DNA from: Blepharisma stoltei
Lineage: Eukaryota; Ciliophora; Heterotrichea; Heterotrichida; Blepharismidae
Direction: 5' to 3'
DNA: 64,000 nucleotides
NCBI GenBank assembly: GCA_914767885.1
Contig: CAJZBQ010000034.1
Span: 414,501 to 478,500, forward strand
Numbering within the stretch: position 1 is the stretch's first letter; the number at the start of each line of letters is the position of its first letter. Positions 20,401-28,982 of the stretch are shown here, in pieces. Made by a program: the position numbers and the translations under genes. The notes under the pieces were generated by a model that worked only from the letters and a program-made list of their open reading frames with translations, had not been told where the DNA came from and ran no database searches.

Positions 20401-22937
20401 GGCTATTAGGCTGTACTTTCAAATTCATAGGAAAATCTTTCATTAGCCCTTGGTTTATATAAATATTTGCCTGATAATTCCCAGCCCTGAATATCTGGAA
20501 AGTGATATCAGGGTAATTATAAGTCCCAGAATAATTTTCCCCATACACTTCAGTCCAGTTACTCGGCTGAGCAACACCAATAGAGCTTGTATAGTCATTA
20601 TTATCAACAAAAGTGATTTGCAGGTCCAAAATATCATTGCTGCTTGTAATTGTATTTAAATAAGCATCTATTGCAACAAAAGTGGATATATATTTATCTC
20701 CAGCTGTAAGGGTGGATGAAATTATTGAAGAAAAATCCGTATAGGAGTTATCGATACTTATGGGGCCAGGATTTACAGTAACAGATATTGGAGAATTTTT
20801 TATTTGGCTGCCATAAAGTGTGATTTTTAAGGTATAGGTTCCAGATGTAGTTAAAATATAGTTAGCGATAGATTTTCCATTTCCACTATACACACTTTGG
20901 AAATTCAATGTAGCTGGCCCTGAAAAGGAAACTGAGTAGACATCATTTGTATTATCAAGCAAATTCCCATCTGCGTCAGCTGAATAAATCGATATCTTAT
21001 TAGTAATTCCCGCATTTACTGTATTTTCAGCCTCAAAATAACAATACTGTGGAGAGCTAGTCCCTATCCCTATTTCTTGTAGCCAAGGTGACCCATTCAC
21101 CCTTATTGGATAATAAAAAGCATTTGACGGGATCGTTTCTGAAGCTTGTGACTGGCTGCTTCACCCCAGCCAAATATTCGCTGACCCTTCAATTTGTTTA
21201 AATTCCAATTGTATATAAGTATAAACTCCTTTTGTAAATGTATAGTTTACTGATGAATTTTTTACGGCATTGCTCCAGTTGTCAATCATAAGGTCGTTAT
21301 CTATATAAAGTCTGGCAAAATCGTCAGAAAATAAGTAAATAGTGTATTCTTCGCTATAATCAGCCAATAAAAAGCCAAACCATTTAATAGTGATAAAGTT
21401 GGAGGCGTCTGGAGTGATAAGGGTACCTAATGGTCAGGACATATTGAGATAAGAGTCCTCTCTTTCCATTGTAGGGCTTTGGTAAAACCAGATATTTTGC
21501 CAATAGTCACCTAAAATTCCATATTCAGTTAGCTGTAAGACTGACATTGTGTAGGGGCCGGGCAAGATAGGGGTATAGCTAGCTGTCATTGTCCCGTCTG
21601 TATTGTCGCTAAATACTACATAAGCTGGTTTTTCTAATAAATCACTAACATAATTTGGATCAGTTGAGTTCACTCTTATGCATTCATATCCATAATTAAC
21701 ACTACAAACATCTCTGACTTCTAATAAAAGGATTGCAGGATTTATGACTACATTTCCACCAGAATCTAATAGATTTACAGTGACAGATAGAGAAGATTGG
21801 GAAACTGGGTTTTTTGAGACACTTATTGTGGAAACAGCTGGATCAGCTACTTGAGTTAGAAAAACAGTGATATATAAGCTCCCTGGAGAAGATCCTACTG
21901 AATTATAGCTTTGGACTATATAAATATATGCTCTACCTTATAAAACGCTTTTTATATGCAATTTTTCTAATATAAAATATTTTCCTTTATAAATAGAAGT
22001 ATTTAAATACCTTAAATATAAGAAATTCCATATTCCACAGTATCTGTATAGTTCGTAATTGTTGGGTCTGTGATTGATGCAATTAATTCTCATACATCAC
22101 TTTTTCTGTTAATAGAATAGCCTATAATAGCTGATCCACCGTTATCTATTCCTGCTGCATCTCATAGCAATGTGACCTGCTTAAGCTTATGTGTATAAGT
22201 TAGAGAATTCACGTCAGCAGGTGTTCCTGCACAAAGTAAAGTAACACTGGTGGAGTTTTCTGAATTTTGGCCTCCTTCTATTGCGTAGTAATAAGCTTTT
22301 AAGCTACTCCCATCATTTGTGCTGCATTTTATTTGGCCTTGAGTCTTACTCCCCTTCCAAGTTGAAGCAAAACATAGGTAAAATTTTTGCAGTTTTTGGA
22401 TACTTAACCCCCCTTAAATTGGAACAATTTTTCAATGGGAAAAATTTTATAGGTAAAAAAAATACTAATTTTTATATAAGCCGAATATTATTTAAACAGT
22501 TTTCACATGAATTGATTTAATTCATAATAAAATAAAATTAAAATCCTAAAAGATTGTTTTTAAAAAAAATATTGACCCCCTTTAAATTGGGATAGGATTT
22601 TTTGCTTCAATTTAAAAGGATAGGGAATTAGATGTCATGGGCAAAAAATAAGTTTTACCTTGATAAAATAATATTATATAAGTTTTACCATTATATCATA
22701 AAGAAATTAAGAAAAATTATGTTTTAAATAATTATTTTTGAAATAAATTTAGCATAAAATGGTATAATCATACATAACTTGATACTTTGGAGATGATCCT
22801 GAATAAGCAGATCAGGTAAACTCAATGATATTATTTGTGCGATCATATGAGCTTCAAGTTATAGGTGAAGGTGATGCTGTTTAAAAATTACAAGCTTTTG
22901 AAATACCCAAAATAGTGAAAAAGAAAAGCAAAATCAT
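17468..22937 (-). CDS. Secreted FN3 / PA14-like / filamin-type repeat protein
   Basis: About 1494 residues after a 15-nt intron (22877-22891) and five IESs (22692-22762, 22347-22628, 21934-22016, 19750-20173, 17872-17981); codon phase agrees across all. The N terminus MILLFFFTILGISKA is a signal peptide. Next come FN3 modules (SPSPITWSS..FTWSAYSGSS; YRAYIYIVQSYNSVGSSPGS), a PA14-like sugar-binding module (YTIYLFSDDFARLYIDNDL), at least four filamin/Ig-like repeats with DxYGN and SGxYxxxxxxxG motifs, another PA14-like region, and a final one (YYTFYLNASDWASLSFNNE). No C-terminal membrane helix, so secreted or cell-coat. Trp is often TGA. Role in adhesion or mating is speculation. Confidence 0.8.
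17872..17981 (-). other. 110-bp IES in the FN3/PA14 gene
   Basis: TA pointers inside a shared AGTATA on both sides. The minus-strand join reads AGT AAT TCT GAT, giving GLNGLYYSNSDFEEPI, a PA14 opening motif. Retention would give TAA soon after YYSILSKIL. Confidence 0.72.
19750..20173 (-). mobile_element. 424-bp GC-rich IES with 12-bp direct repeat
   Basis: AGATATTGAGTA (plus strand) at 19738-19749 and 20162-20173, same codon phase. Deletion joins ITKSGVYSIS to GTINGSSLPSS, a perfect filamin-repeat strand pair. The insert carries GGGCCGAAACCC and CCTCCATTCCAAC blocks shared with the element at 29034-29647, so it is probably related to that retroposon-like family. Confidence 0.78.
21934..22016 (-). 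other. 83-bp IES in the FN3/PA14 gene
   Basis: The minus-strand join TCT TAT AGA GCA TAT gives YGISYRAYIYIVQSYNSVG, a continuous FN3 F-G hairpin. TAAGGTA recurs at both ends but using it would keep a stop; the TA choice is fixed by the frame. Confidence 0.75.
22347..22628 (-). mobile_element. 282-bp IES of the TTTAAATTG MITE family
   Basis: TA pointers at 22347-22348 and 22629-22630 (minus-strand join GAC ATC TAA GAC shifted so that ATG ACA TCT AAG ACT CAA reads through). Ends are ACTCCCCTTCCAAGTTGAAGC and the inverse of GCTTCAATTTAAAAGGATAG, with internal CCCCTTAAATTGGAAC. Confidence 0.75.
22692..22762 (-). other. 71-bp IES in the first FN3 module
   Basis: The minus-strand join GAT TAT AAT GGT AAA gives YQVMYDYNGKTY. 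A 12-bp repeat GGTAAAACTTAT lies downstream of it (22674-22691 region and about 34 bp further) in the same frame, so a second small in-frame deletion there cannot be excluded. Confidence 0.65.
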
Positions 22938-23446
22938 ATTTAATTAATATTTTTAGAAGTAGCTTATCCTTGAGGTAATAGAGTGTGATTTTTTATAAGA
23001 AACTTCATTAATTGCAAGAGAAAATTCGGGCATTAAATTAATTAATTAATTAAATAATTATTGTGAAACAGAATAATGCTTTATATTACTTATAAGAAAA
23101 TTGTTAAATTCAACACTAAGTTGGAAGGTTTTTGATATAGGCTATAAAGTCTAATTAAAATATATTTTATTTCACAGTATATAAAATCAGTACTACTTCC
23201 TTACTTTTTAGCTTTAAAATAATTGAAAACACTATAAATTTTTTATTTTTTACTTATAATTTATTCTATGCTCTTAAAAATACCAATTATTTAGCATAAT
23301 AGATACGCAGAATCTGTAGCCTATTTTCTAATAAAATTTCTTATTCCCATCATATTTTCTTACTCTTTATAAAATCTGCATAATATTTCCAATAATTTTC
23401 CTTAATAGTTATTAACCTGATTTTTCTATTATAATTTCTAATTCAA
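22938..23446. other. Divergent promoter region
   Basis: About 510 bp between the start of the secreted FN3/PA14 gene (minus) and the start of the MORN gene (plus). AT-rich with a TTAATTAATTAATTAAT tract near 23035; no repeat family recognised. Confidence 0.45.
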
Positions 23447-24626
23447 ATGGGTTCATCTTGTTCATGCGTTGACTCCCACGTATCTACGAATCAAGAAATA
23501 GGAATAATGAATGAAGAGTCAATACTAATAAAAAAGAATACAGAAAAAGTTTCAACTGAAAATCAATTTACAACTTACACCAGTTTAACCATAACATTGC
23601 CAGAGTTACCTTCGCCAGTAAGGACTCAAGCTGTTTTTCGTGGCTATATGGCTAGAAATTATGTATTCTTTTTAAATGCACTATTATTAATTTATTTATT
23701 AATAAAAATGTATTAAAAACAGTTAAAAAGGCATAAAAAATCTTTTTGAAGACCAAAAATCAAATATCACGAAAAGTCTTAAACGGGAAGCCCTTCAAGA
23801 GCTCCAAGGCGAAATTCCTGACTATTCAAATTCTGCCACAATGGCTGCTTTGCACAAATTTGGGCCTTTTAAATATGACACTCCTGCTCAGGAATACACT
23901 CGAACTCCTAAAAAAGGCCCAGTTTTGCTTGAAAATGGTGAAATTTATATTGGAGAATGGAATGAAAAGAACGAAAGGCACGGAAAAGGCCAGCAGCTGC
24001 TAAAAGATGGATCAGTTTACGAAGGATACTGGAAAAATGACATGGCAAATGGCCAAGGAAGGCTTATTCATGGTGACGGAGACGTATATGAAGGCTCCTG
24101 GCTTAATGACAAAGCCCACGGCTACGGAACTTACACCCATATTGATGGCGCCCAATATGCAGGAACCTGGGAAGAAGACAAACAGCACGGCAGTGGCTTA
24201 GAAACCTGGCCAGACGGCGCAAAATATGAGGGGAGCTACTCACATGGAAAAAAGCACGGAAAAGGCAAATTTTATTGCGCAGACGGAAATTTATATGAAG
24301 GGGATTTCCAGGACAATAATTTGCATGGGTTTGGGACTTTTACCTGGAATGACGGAAGAAGATATGTAGGGGAGTGAAAAAGCAATCGGATGAATGGAAA
24401 AGGAACATTCACGTGGCCTGATGGAAGGTGCTATGAGGGGGATTATGTTGATGATAAAAAACAAGGGTATGGAATTTTTAAATGGCCTGATGGAAGAGTG
24501 TATGAAGGAGCTTGGTTTAATGGGAAACAGCATGGAAGAGGGACTTATCAAGCTTCGGTGAGGGGTGAAAAGAAAGAAGGGGAGTGGAAAGAAGGGAAAA
24601 GGCTAAAAGATCCTTCTGAAAGTTAA
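23447..24626 (+). CDS. Lipid-anchored IQ-motif and MORN-repeat protein
   Basis: About 369 residues after IES 23666-23735. MGSSCSC at the N terminus is a typical N-myristoylation (Gly2, Ser6) plus palmitoylation signal. Residues about 60-75 form an IQ motif ([15 protein letters not shown]), a calmodulin or centrin binding site. From about residue 115 there are ten or so MORN repeats (YEGxWxxxxxxGxGxxxxxxGxx), e.g. [18 protein letters not shown] and [24 protein letters not shown] proteins bind phospholipids or organise cortical and flagellar structures. One Trp (RYVGEW) is TGA. Likely a cortical membrane-associated scaffold; identity of the partner is unknown. Confidence 0.88.
23666..23735 (+). 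other. 70-bp IES in the IQ/MORN gene
   Basis: TA at 23664-23665 and 23734-23735. Deletion gives TAT GTA AAA AAT CTT TTT GAA, i.e. [15 protein letters not shown], in phase with the MORN half. An alternative repeat ATGTATT would not restore the frame. Confidence 0.75.
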
Positions 24627-25588
24627 ATGTTAATCCATCAATTTTAGACCCTTGTTTTTGAATAGCAATATAAAAACTAAAAATCTCTTATTAAATGGAT
24701 TGCTATGAAGAAATAAATTAACTTTAAATGCTGGATGTGCTTTCTTAAGGATTGAAGAGTTATACGGATTAATATAAATAATAAAAAAAATATAATTTCA
24801 TATGATATTCTAGTCAATTTTGAAACTCTAGCTCTATCTATTCCATATCGTTTCGATTCAATTAAAGCTGGGCATAAAGATACTTCTTCTTGGACTATGG
24901 AAGTGGTTAATGCTAACTCCCCCACTCCGTGAGCAAAAAAAAAACCATTTGCAAAATCATTATTTTTGGATAAGATCCCACCCTCCGTGAGCGAGCAAAA
25001 AGCGATTTTAATATAAAATTTTTTTGATATATAAATGATTTATTATAATGAAATCTCTGGCTAATTCTGTTTAATTTTAAACAGCTTGCATTTGTAAAAA
25101 TAAATTTTCAAATTAAAATAACTTTAGCTTTCCAATTTTCTCAAATTGAGATGTTTTAAATTCGAAAATTTATATAGAATTTTTTTGAAAAAATAAAAAA
25201 ATAAATCTCATCTGTGAGCGAAAAAATTTTTTTTGTTCATTACGGGAGTAGGCAATAAAAAATTAAGACAATGATGGGCTGTCCCTGACCGATCTTCCTA
25301 TTGAAACAAGTTTAAGCCAAACTAACTAATTTTCATTCTTTCATCATAATACCATATATATTTATATAACAAATTCTATAAAAATAATCTATAAATACAA
25401 AAAGCTTTAATGAATAGGCAAATTCTTTATCTGATGCACTCAGATAGAAAACCAATTTTTTTCGAAATAAATTAAAGTATATTTTCAATATATTCAAAAG
25501 ATTTCTGCTATCACTATTAAGATAATATTTTTTTCTCAAACTAGTTATATTTTAAACTTCCATCATAATTTAGTAAAAATTGAAAAAT
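24627..25588. other. Spacer with a BogoMITE and ambiguous opposing ORFs
   Basis: Removal of the BogoMITE at 24916-25250 leaves opposing open frames. Minus strand 24925-24677 gives about 80 codons with a hydrophobic C-terminal part (IFFLLFILIRITLQS). Plus strand about 24736-24915 gives WMCFLKDWRVIRI..SIKAGHKDTSSWTMEVVN and, after excision, RQ then TAA. Neither has a convincing start or family, so I do not call a gene. The rest is AT-rich. Confidence 0.3.
24916..25250. mobile_element. BogoMITE-like element, partly eroded
   Basis: TA at 24914-24915 and 25249-25250. Left end ACTCCCCCACTCCGTGAGC, subterminal CCACCCTCCGTGAGCGAGCAAAA, interior GATATATAAATGATTTATTATAATGAAATCTC, right end TGTTCATTACGGGAG. 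About 335 bp, shorter and more mutated than the copies at 36390 and 54115. Confidence 0.82.
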
Positions 25589-25819
25589 ATGGACTCTTCC
25601 CTCCAAGATATCCTAAAACTTGCTTTCAACGAGCTTATAAAGGATGACCTAAATAAGCTAGCTAAGCAGCAGATAGAGCTTTTAAATCTCCAAAACGAAG
25701 AAATAGCAAGCCATCTACAATCTGAGCTAAGAAAAGTAGGAAATAATAAAAGAAAGCAAACCCTAGTAGACTGTCTTACAAGCACAGTCCTTTGGAGATT
25801 GTATCACTCTTTTAACTAA
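25589..25819 (+). CDS. Small helical protein of unknown function
   Basis: 76 residues, ATG to TAA, no IES needed. Mostly helical with leucine/charged alternation (DILKLAFNELIKDDLNKLAKQQIELLNLQNEEIASHLQSEL) and a short tail ending LYHSFN. ATG 25589 is used; the upstream codons in the frame lack an ATG. It is convergent with CCDC61, whose stop lies only about 35 bp away. No family recognised. Confidence 0.5.
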   Translation: MDSSLQDILKLAFNELIKDDLNKLAKQQIELLNLQNEEIASHLQSELRKVGNNKRKQTLVDCLTSTVLWRLYHSFN

Positions 25820-25853
25820 TTTTGTAGCATTTATCAATATTATTAAAATCACA

Positions 25854-27581
25854 TTAAGCTTTCTGCCTTTTTAATAGTTCCTGGAGTCTTGCTAATCTTG
25901 CATCAATGTCACTTACATCAGCTCCGTTGGCTTTAGGTGATTTTTTTCTTATAGGTTTTTCCTCCTCTGTTGTTCTGTTGTTTCTTCGAGCTCCAGCATT
26001 TGGGGAATATTGCAAAGCAGGTGATGATTTTGGGCATAATAAAAATTAAAATAATTTTTTAATTTATAAAATTTCAATAAAAATAATTGATTAACGATTT
26101 TCTATGCCTTTATTCATAAATAGTTTATTAAAATTAGCTAATTTAAGTGAAAATAGATAGATTATTACTAGCTTTTTGTGGATTATTCATAGTTATATGC
26201 CTATTTCCTGGAGAATCTCTTCGGCCAGGAGGAGTTCTTTGCTGATTTCCTGGAGAATTTATCCTTCTATTAATAGAAGATGCAGGAGACGCCCCTGGAG
26301 ATCGATTTCTATAACCTGGAGAATTTCTTTGTGCAACTCTATCAGATCCAGGCCTTGAGTTACTCCTGGAAGATCCTTGTGAACTTTTTGGAGAAAATCG
26401 TCCAGCACTCCCAGGGCTTCTGGATGCTGGAGATCTATTTAATCTGTTATTGACTCCATATGTTTTAGAAGGAACTGGACTAGATCCTCTAGAACTTCTG
26501 GCTCTCAGCACACTTTGCAGCTCATTTTCTAATTCTTTTATCCTCATTTTCTGTTTTCTATCACTTTCTTTTAATTTATCTAGCTCTTCCTGGCTTTGAA
26601 AAAGTGTTTCTTTAGCTTGATTTTCTTGAATTTTGGCTTTTTCTAGTTCTTCTTCTAAATTTTCTACCTTTATTTTATACTCTTTTATAATAAATTCAAT
26701 TCTAAACATCCATTTTAACCCCATTTTCTATAAAATTTACATTTTTTCCTGATTTAAAATCTATAAAATTCTACCTCTCCCCTCATAATATTTCTGATCT
26801 CTAATTTTTCTTCATTTTCTTCTTCCAGCTGAGAAATAATAATTTCCATTTCACTCTTAATCCTATCAAACTCTACTTGCAAATCCTCATTCTTTTTCCT
26901 CAAAATCTTCGCTTCCTTGCTCCCTTCCAGCTTCAAAATATCATTTTCCTCTTCAAGCGCTTTTGATTCCTTTATCAGCGTATCTATTTCTACAGCCCCT
27001 TTTCTAGGCACTGCTGCCAGAGCTTGATTATGCTCGATTTTTTTTATTTTTTGCTTGATTTCTTGGTTTTCCTCAATTATTTTTAATAAATCTCCTTCAG
27101 GAAGATTTTGCTTATATTGGTCAATCTCATTACGAAGCCGAATAATAGTCCTTTGTAGAGCGTCTATATCAGGGGCTTCCTGATACAATAGAGGTAAAGG
27201 ATAATGAACTTTGTCGAATTCTACCAAATAAGTTAGGATCATATATCGCTTCATGCTTAATTTTGGGTCAATTGGCGCTTGGTTTCCTTGAGGTCTTCTG
27301 CTATTTTTTAATATATCGAGTTCTTGGACTGTGTATATGTCAAGCATCACTGATTCACTGTTTTTCTCAAGGGCTGATATAAGCATTTTTACAAATGTAG
27401 GGAATTTCTTAAAATTATTGGTTTTCTGTGTCATTGTTTCGATATATTGAGCTGTAAAGTCTCCAAGCCATTTCTTAGCTGTCTCTTTTTCTTCAAATTC
27501 TACTTTTAAAGTGTCGTCACCAATATATAGACAAAATAAAAAATTATTCCCTCTCGCGCTAAACTCTCCACGTTTTTCCAT
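25854..27581 (-). CDS. CCDC61: CCDC61 / VFL3 homologue, basal-body coiled-coil protein
   Basis: 515 residues after IESs 26703-26761 and 26037-26157, close to the vertebrate length. The N-terminal globular (XRCC4-like) domain shows KWLGDFTAQYIETMTQKTNNFKKF, then KMLISALEKNSESVMLDIYT and RYMILTYLVEFDKVHYPLPL, all diagnostic of CCDC61. A coiled coil follows (about 160-330), then a Ser/Pro/Arg/Asn-rich tail with many SPG motifs, ending DIDARLARLQELLKR. VFL3/CCDC61 orients basal bodies and links them to rootlet fibres. Start ATG 27579-27581, stop TAA 25854-25856. Confidence 0.93.
26037..26157 (-). other. 121-bp IES in CCDC61 tail
   Basis: The minus-strand join AAT CTA TGC CCA AAA TCA gives SNNLCPKSSPALQYSPNAG and leads into the conserved C-terminal DIDARLARLQELLKR helix. 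Retention gives a stop after SIFT. Pointer TA on both sides; exact bases could shift by one TA. Confidence 0.68.
26703..26761 (-). other. 59-bp IES in the CCDC61 coiled coil
   Basis: The minus-strand join TTT TAT AGA ATT GAA gives EVEFYRIEFIIKEYKIKVENLEEEL, an unbroken coiled coil. TA pointers on both sides. An 11-bp repeat AATTTTATAGA also overlaps the left side but would leave a stop. Confidence 0.75.
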
Positions 27582-27805
27582 TTAAATTATGAAAAATATT
27601 CTTGATTTTATTAATACTTTATAGCAAAATTAATTAAAATTTTTTAATTTTATAGGAAAATGCTTTTATTTGGAAAAAAAAATATAATAAAAAATGTTTA
27701 ATTTTGAATATTTTAATTAATGATAAAGCAAAAGCTGTTTTATTATCTAATATTTATGTTTTTTAATGGATTCATTAGCCATTATTGTTAATAAACAGTC
27801 TATTA

Positions 27806-28962
27806 TTAGTTTTCTAACGGAGGCGCTGACGGTGCAAAACGTACAGCCGGCATAAAAACCGGTTTCCACTTCTTTGGCTTTGGGTGTTGTGTTTTTGTCA
27901 CCTTTGGCTTTATTTCAGTCCAAATTTCTACTTCAGATTCAGGCCCTGCACAGCCTGAATCCATAACTGTTCTTACATGAGCAGAATATGAACAATTTAT
28001 TAACTGTCCTTTAGTCGTGCATTTTTCTTTAATTTCACTTTCTAAATTAGCAAGCGCAAAAGGGATCCTAAGTCCTTCGTTTATTAGCAAAGAATTTCTA
28101 GTCCTTGCTCTCACACTTTTCTGTGATATTCTTTCCTTCAAAATCTTTTGTGAGCCGTCATTGCTTCTTAAAAGCATAGATCTAAATAATGTGACTTCAA
28201 TAATCCCTACATTTATTGAGCATTTTGCATGGTCAATATCTACAATTATACCATGAGATATCTTATAGCATTTCCTTAATCTCCAAATGACTCAAAATTG
28301 AGCCAACCATTAGCTCTATATTGGCAAGCCAAAATGCACTGTCCCTTACCTATAGCCATTTGAATGCTATAAGCCTTCCTGAGGTATACACCTAAAATAT
28401 CATCAGTCGCATATGAAGTTTTATCAAATCTTGCCCTGAGGAATAAAACTCCATAATTAAGCATGCAGCAGCCAGTTATAGCTGTAGATACACAGCCAAC
28501 ACTTAGATCGCTATTATGCTCTATATGAGGCTGTATTAGTTTAATTTCTTGTGTAAGCGAATATGGCTCAGGGGTAGAAATTAGTGTCGCAGTCAAATAG
28601 TATTTAATTGAAGCCTTTATCATAGAAGCTTCATAGCTAAAACTCCCAGGCATAGAATTTGGCAGAATTATAGTAAAAGGGAACACATATTGGCCTTTTT
28701 TCCCTAAACACTGTGACCATATGTAAACAGTTAAGGCTTTTTCTATTATCACATTTTTGGCTTGGTGTGTTGCAATAGCAGCTTTTTCTTCCCCAGAGAA
28801 ATCTTCTCAATGAACAGACTCGACCCCAAAAAGCTGCAAAATCAAGCTTTCGACCCTCATGGCTGATGGTATTTTTAAACAAATATCGCCTTGTATATAA
28901 TCGCCTGGGCTATAAGCTGAATCGTCAAGTTTTATATAAAGCGAAAGATTTTTGTTTCCCAT
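27806..28962 (-). CDS. Arrestin-fold protein (alpha-arrestin-like)
   Basis: 338 residues after IES 28247-28386. Starts MGNKNLSLYIKLDDSAYSPGDYIQGDICL, the usual arrestin N-lobe opening (Y.PGd.i.G.i). FPFTIILPNSMPGSFSYE matches the (F/Y)PF.f.lP...PsSf motif, and the C-lobe has SYATDDILGVIVDIDHAKCSINVGIIEVTL. A basic tail ends PSAPPLEN. Arrestin-fold proteins act as trafficking adaptors for membrane cargo. Trp in SVHWEDF is TGA. Gly2 could be myristoylated. Its ATG is only 20 bp from the ATG of NDUFV1 on the other strand. Confidence 0.85.
28247..28386 (-). other. 140-bp IES with terminal inverted repeats in the arrestin gene
   Basis: Ends are TATACC(n)GGCTTATAGCATT and the inverse TATACC(n)TCTTATAGCATT, about 25-bp inverted repeats. 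The minus-strand join GGT GTA ATT GTA GAT gives DDILGVIVDIDHAKCSI, the arrestin C-lobe pattern. About 37 codons inside happen to be open, so it can be mistaken for coding; a 17-nt intron reading was rejected. Confidence 0.72.
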
Positions 28963-28982
28963 AATAAATTTTCATATAAAAA

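Noticed and set aside
24677-24925. Minus-strand ORF with hydrophobic tail as a membrane-protein gene
   Set aside because: No good start, low complexity, and an equally open frame on the other strand; left as ambiguous spacer.
28283-28330. A 17-nt intron in the arrestin gene
   Set aside because: All other introns here are 15-16 nt, and a 140-bp segment with inverted repeats explains the frame change and gives a better arrestin C-lobe.
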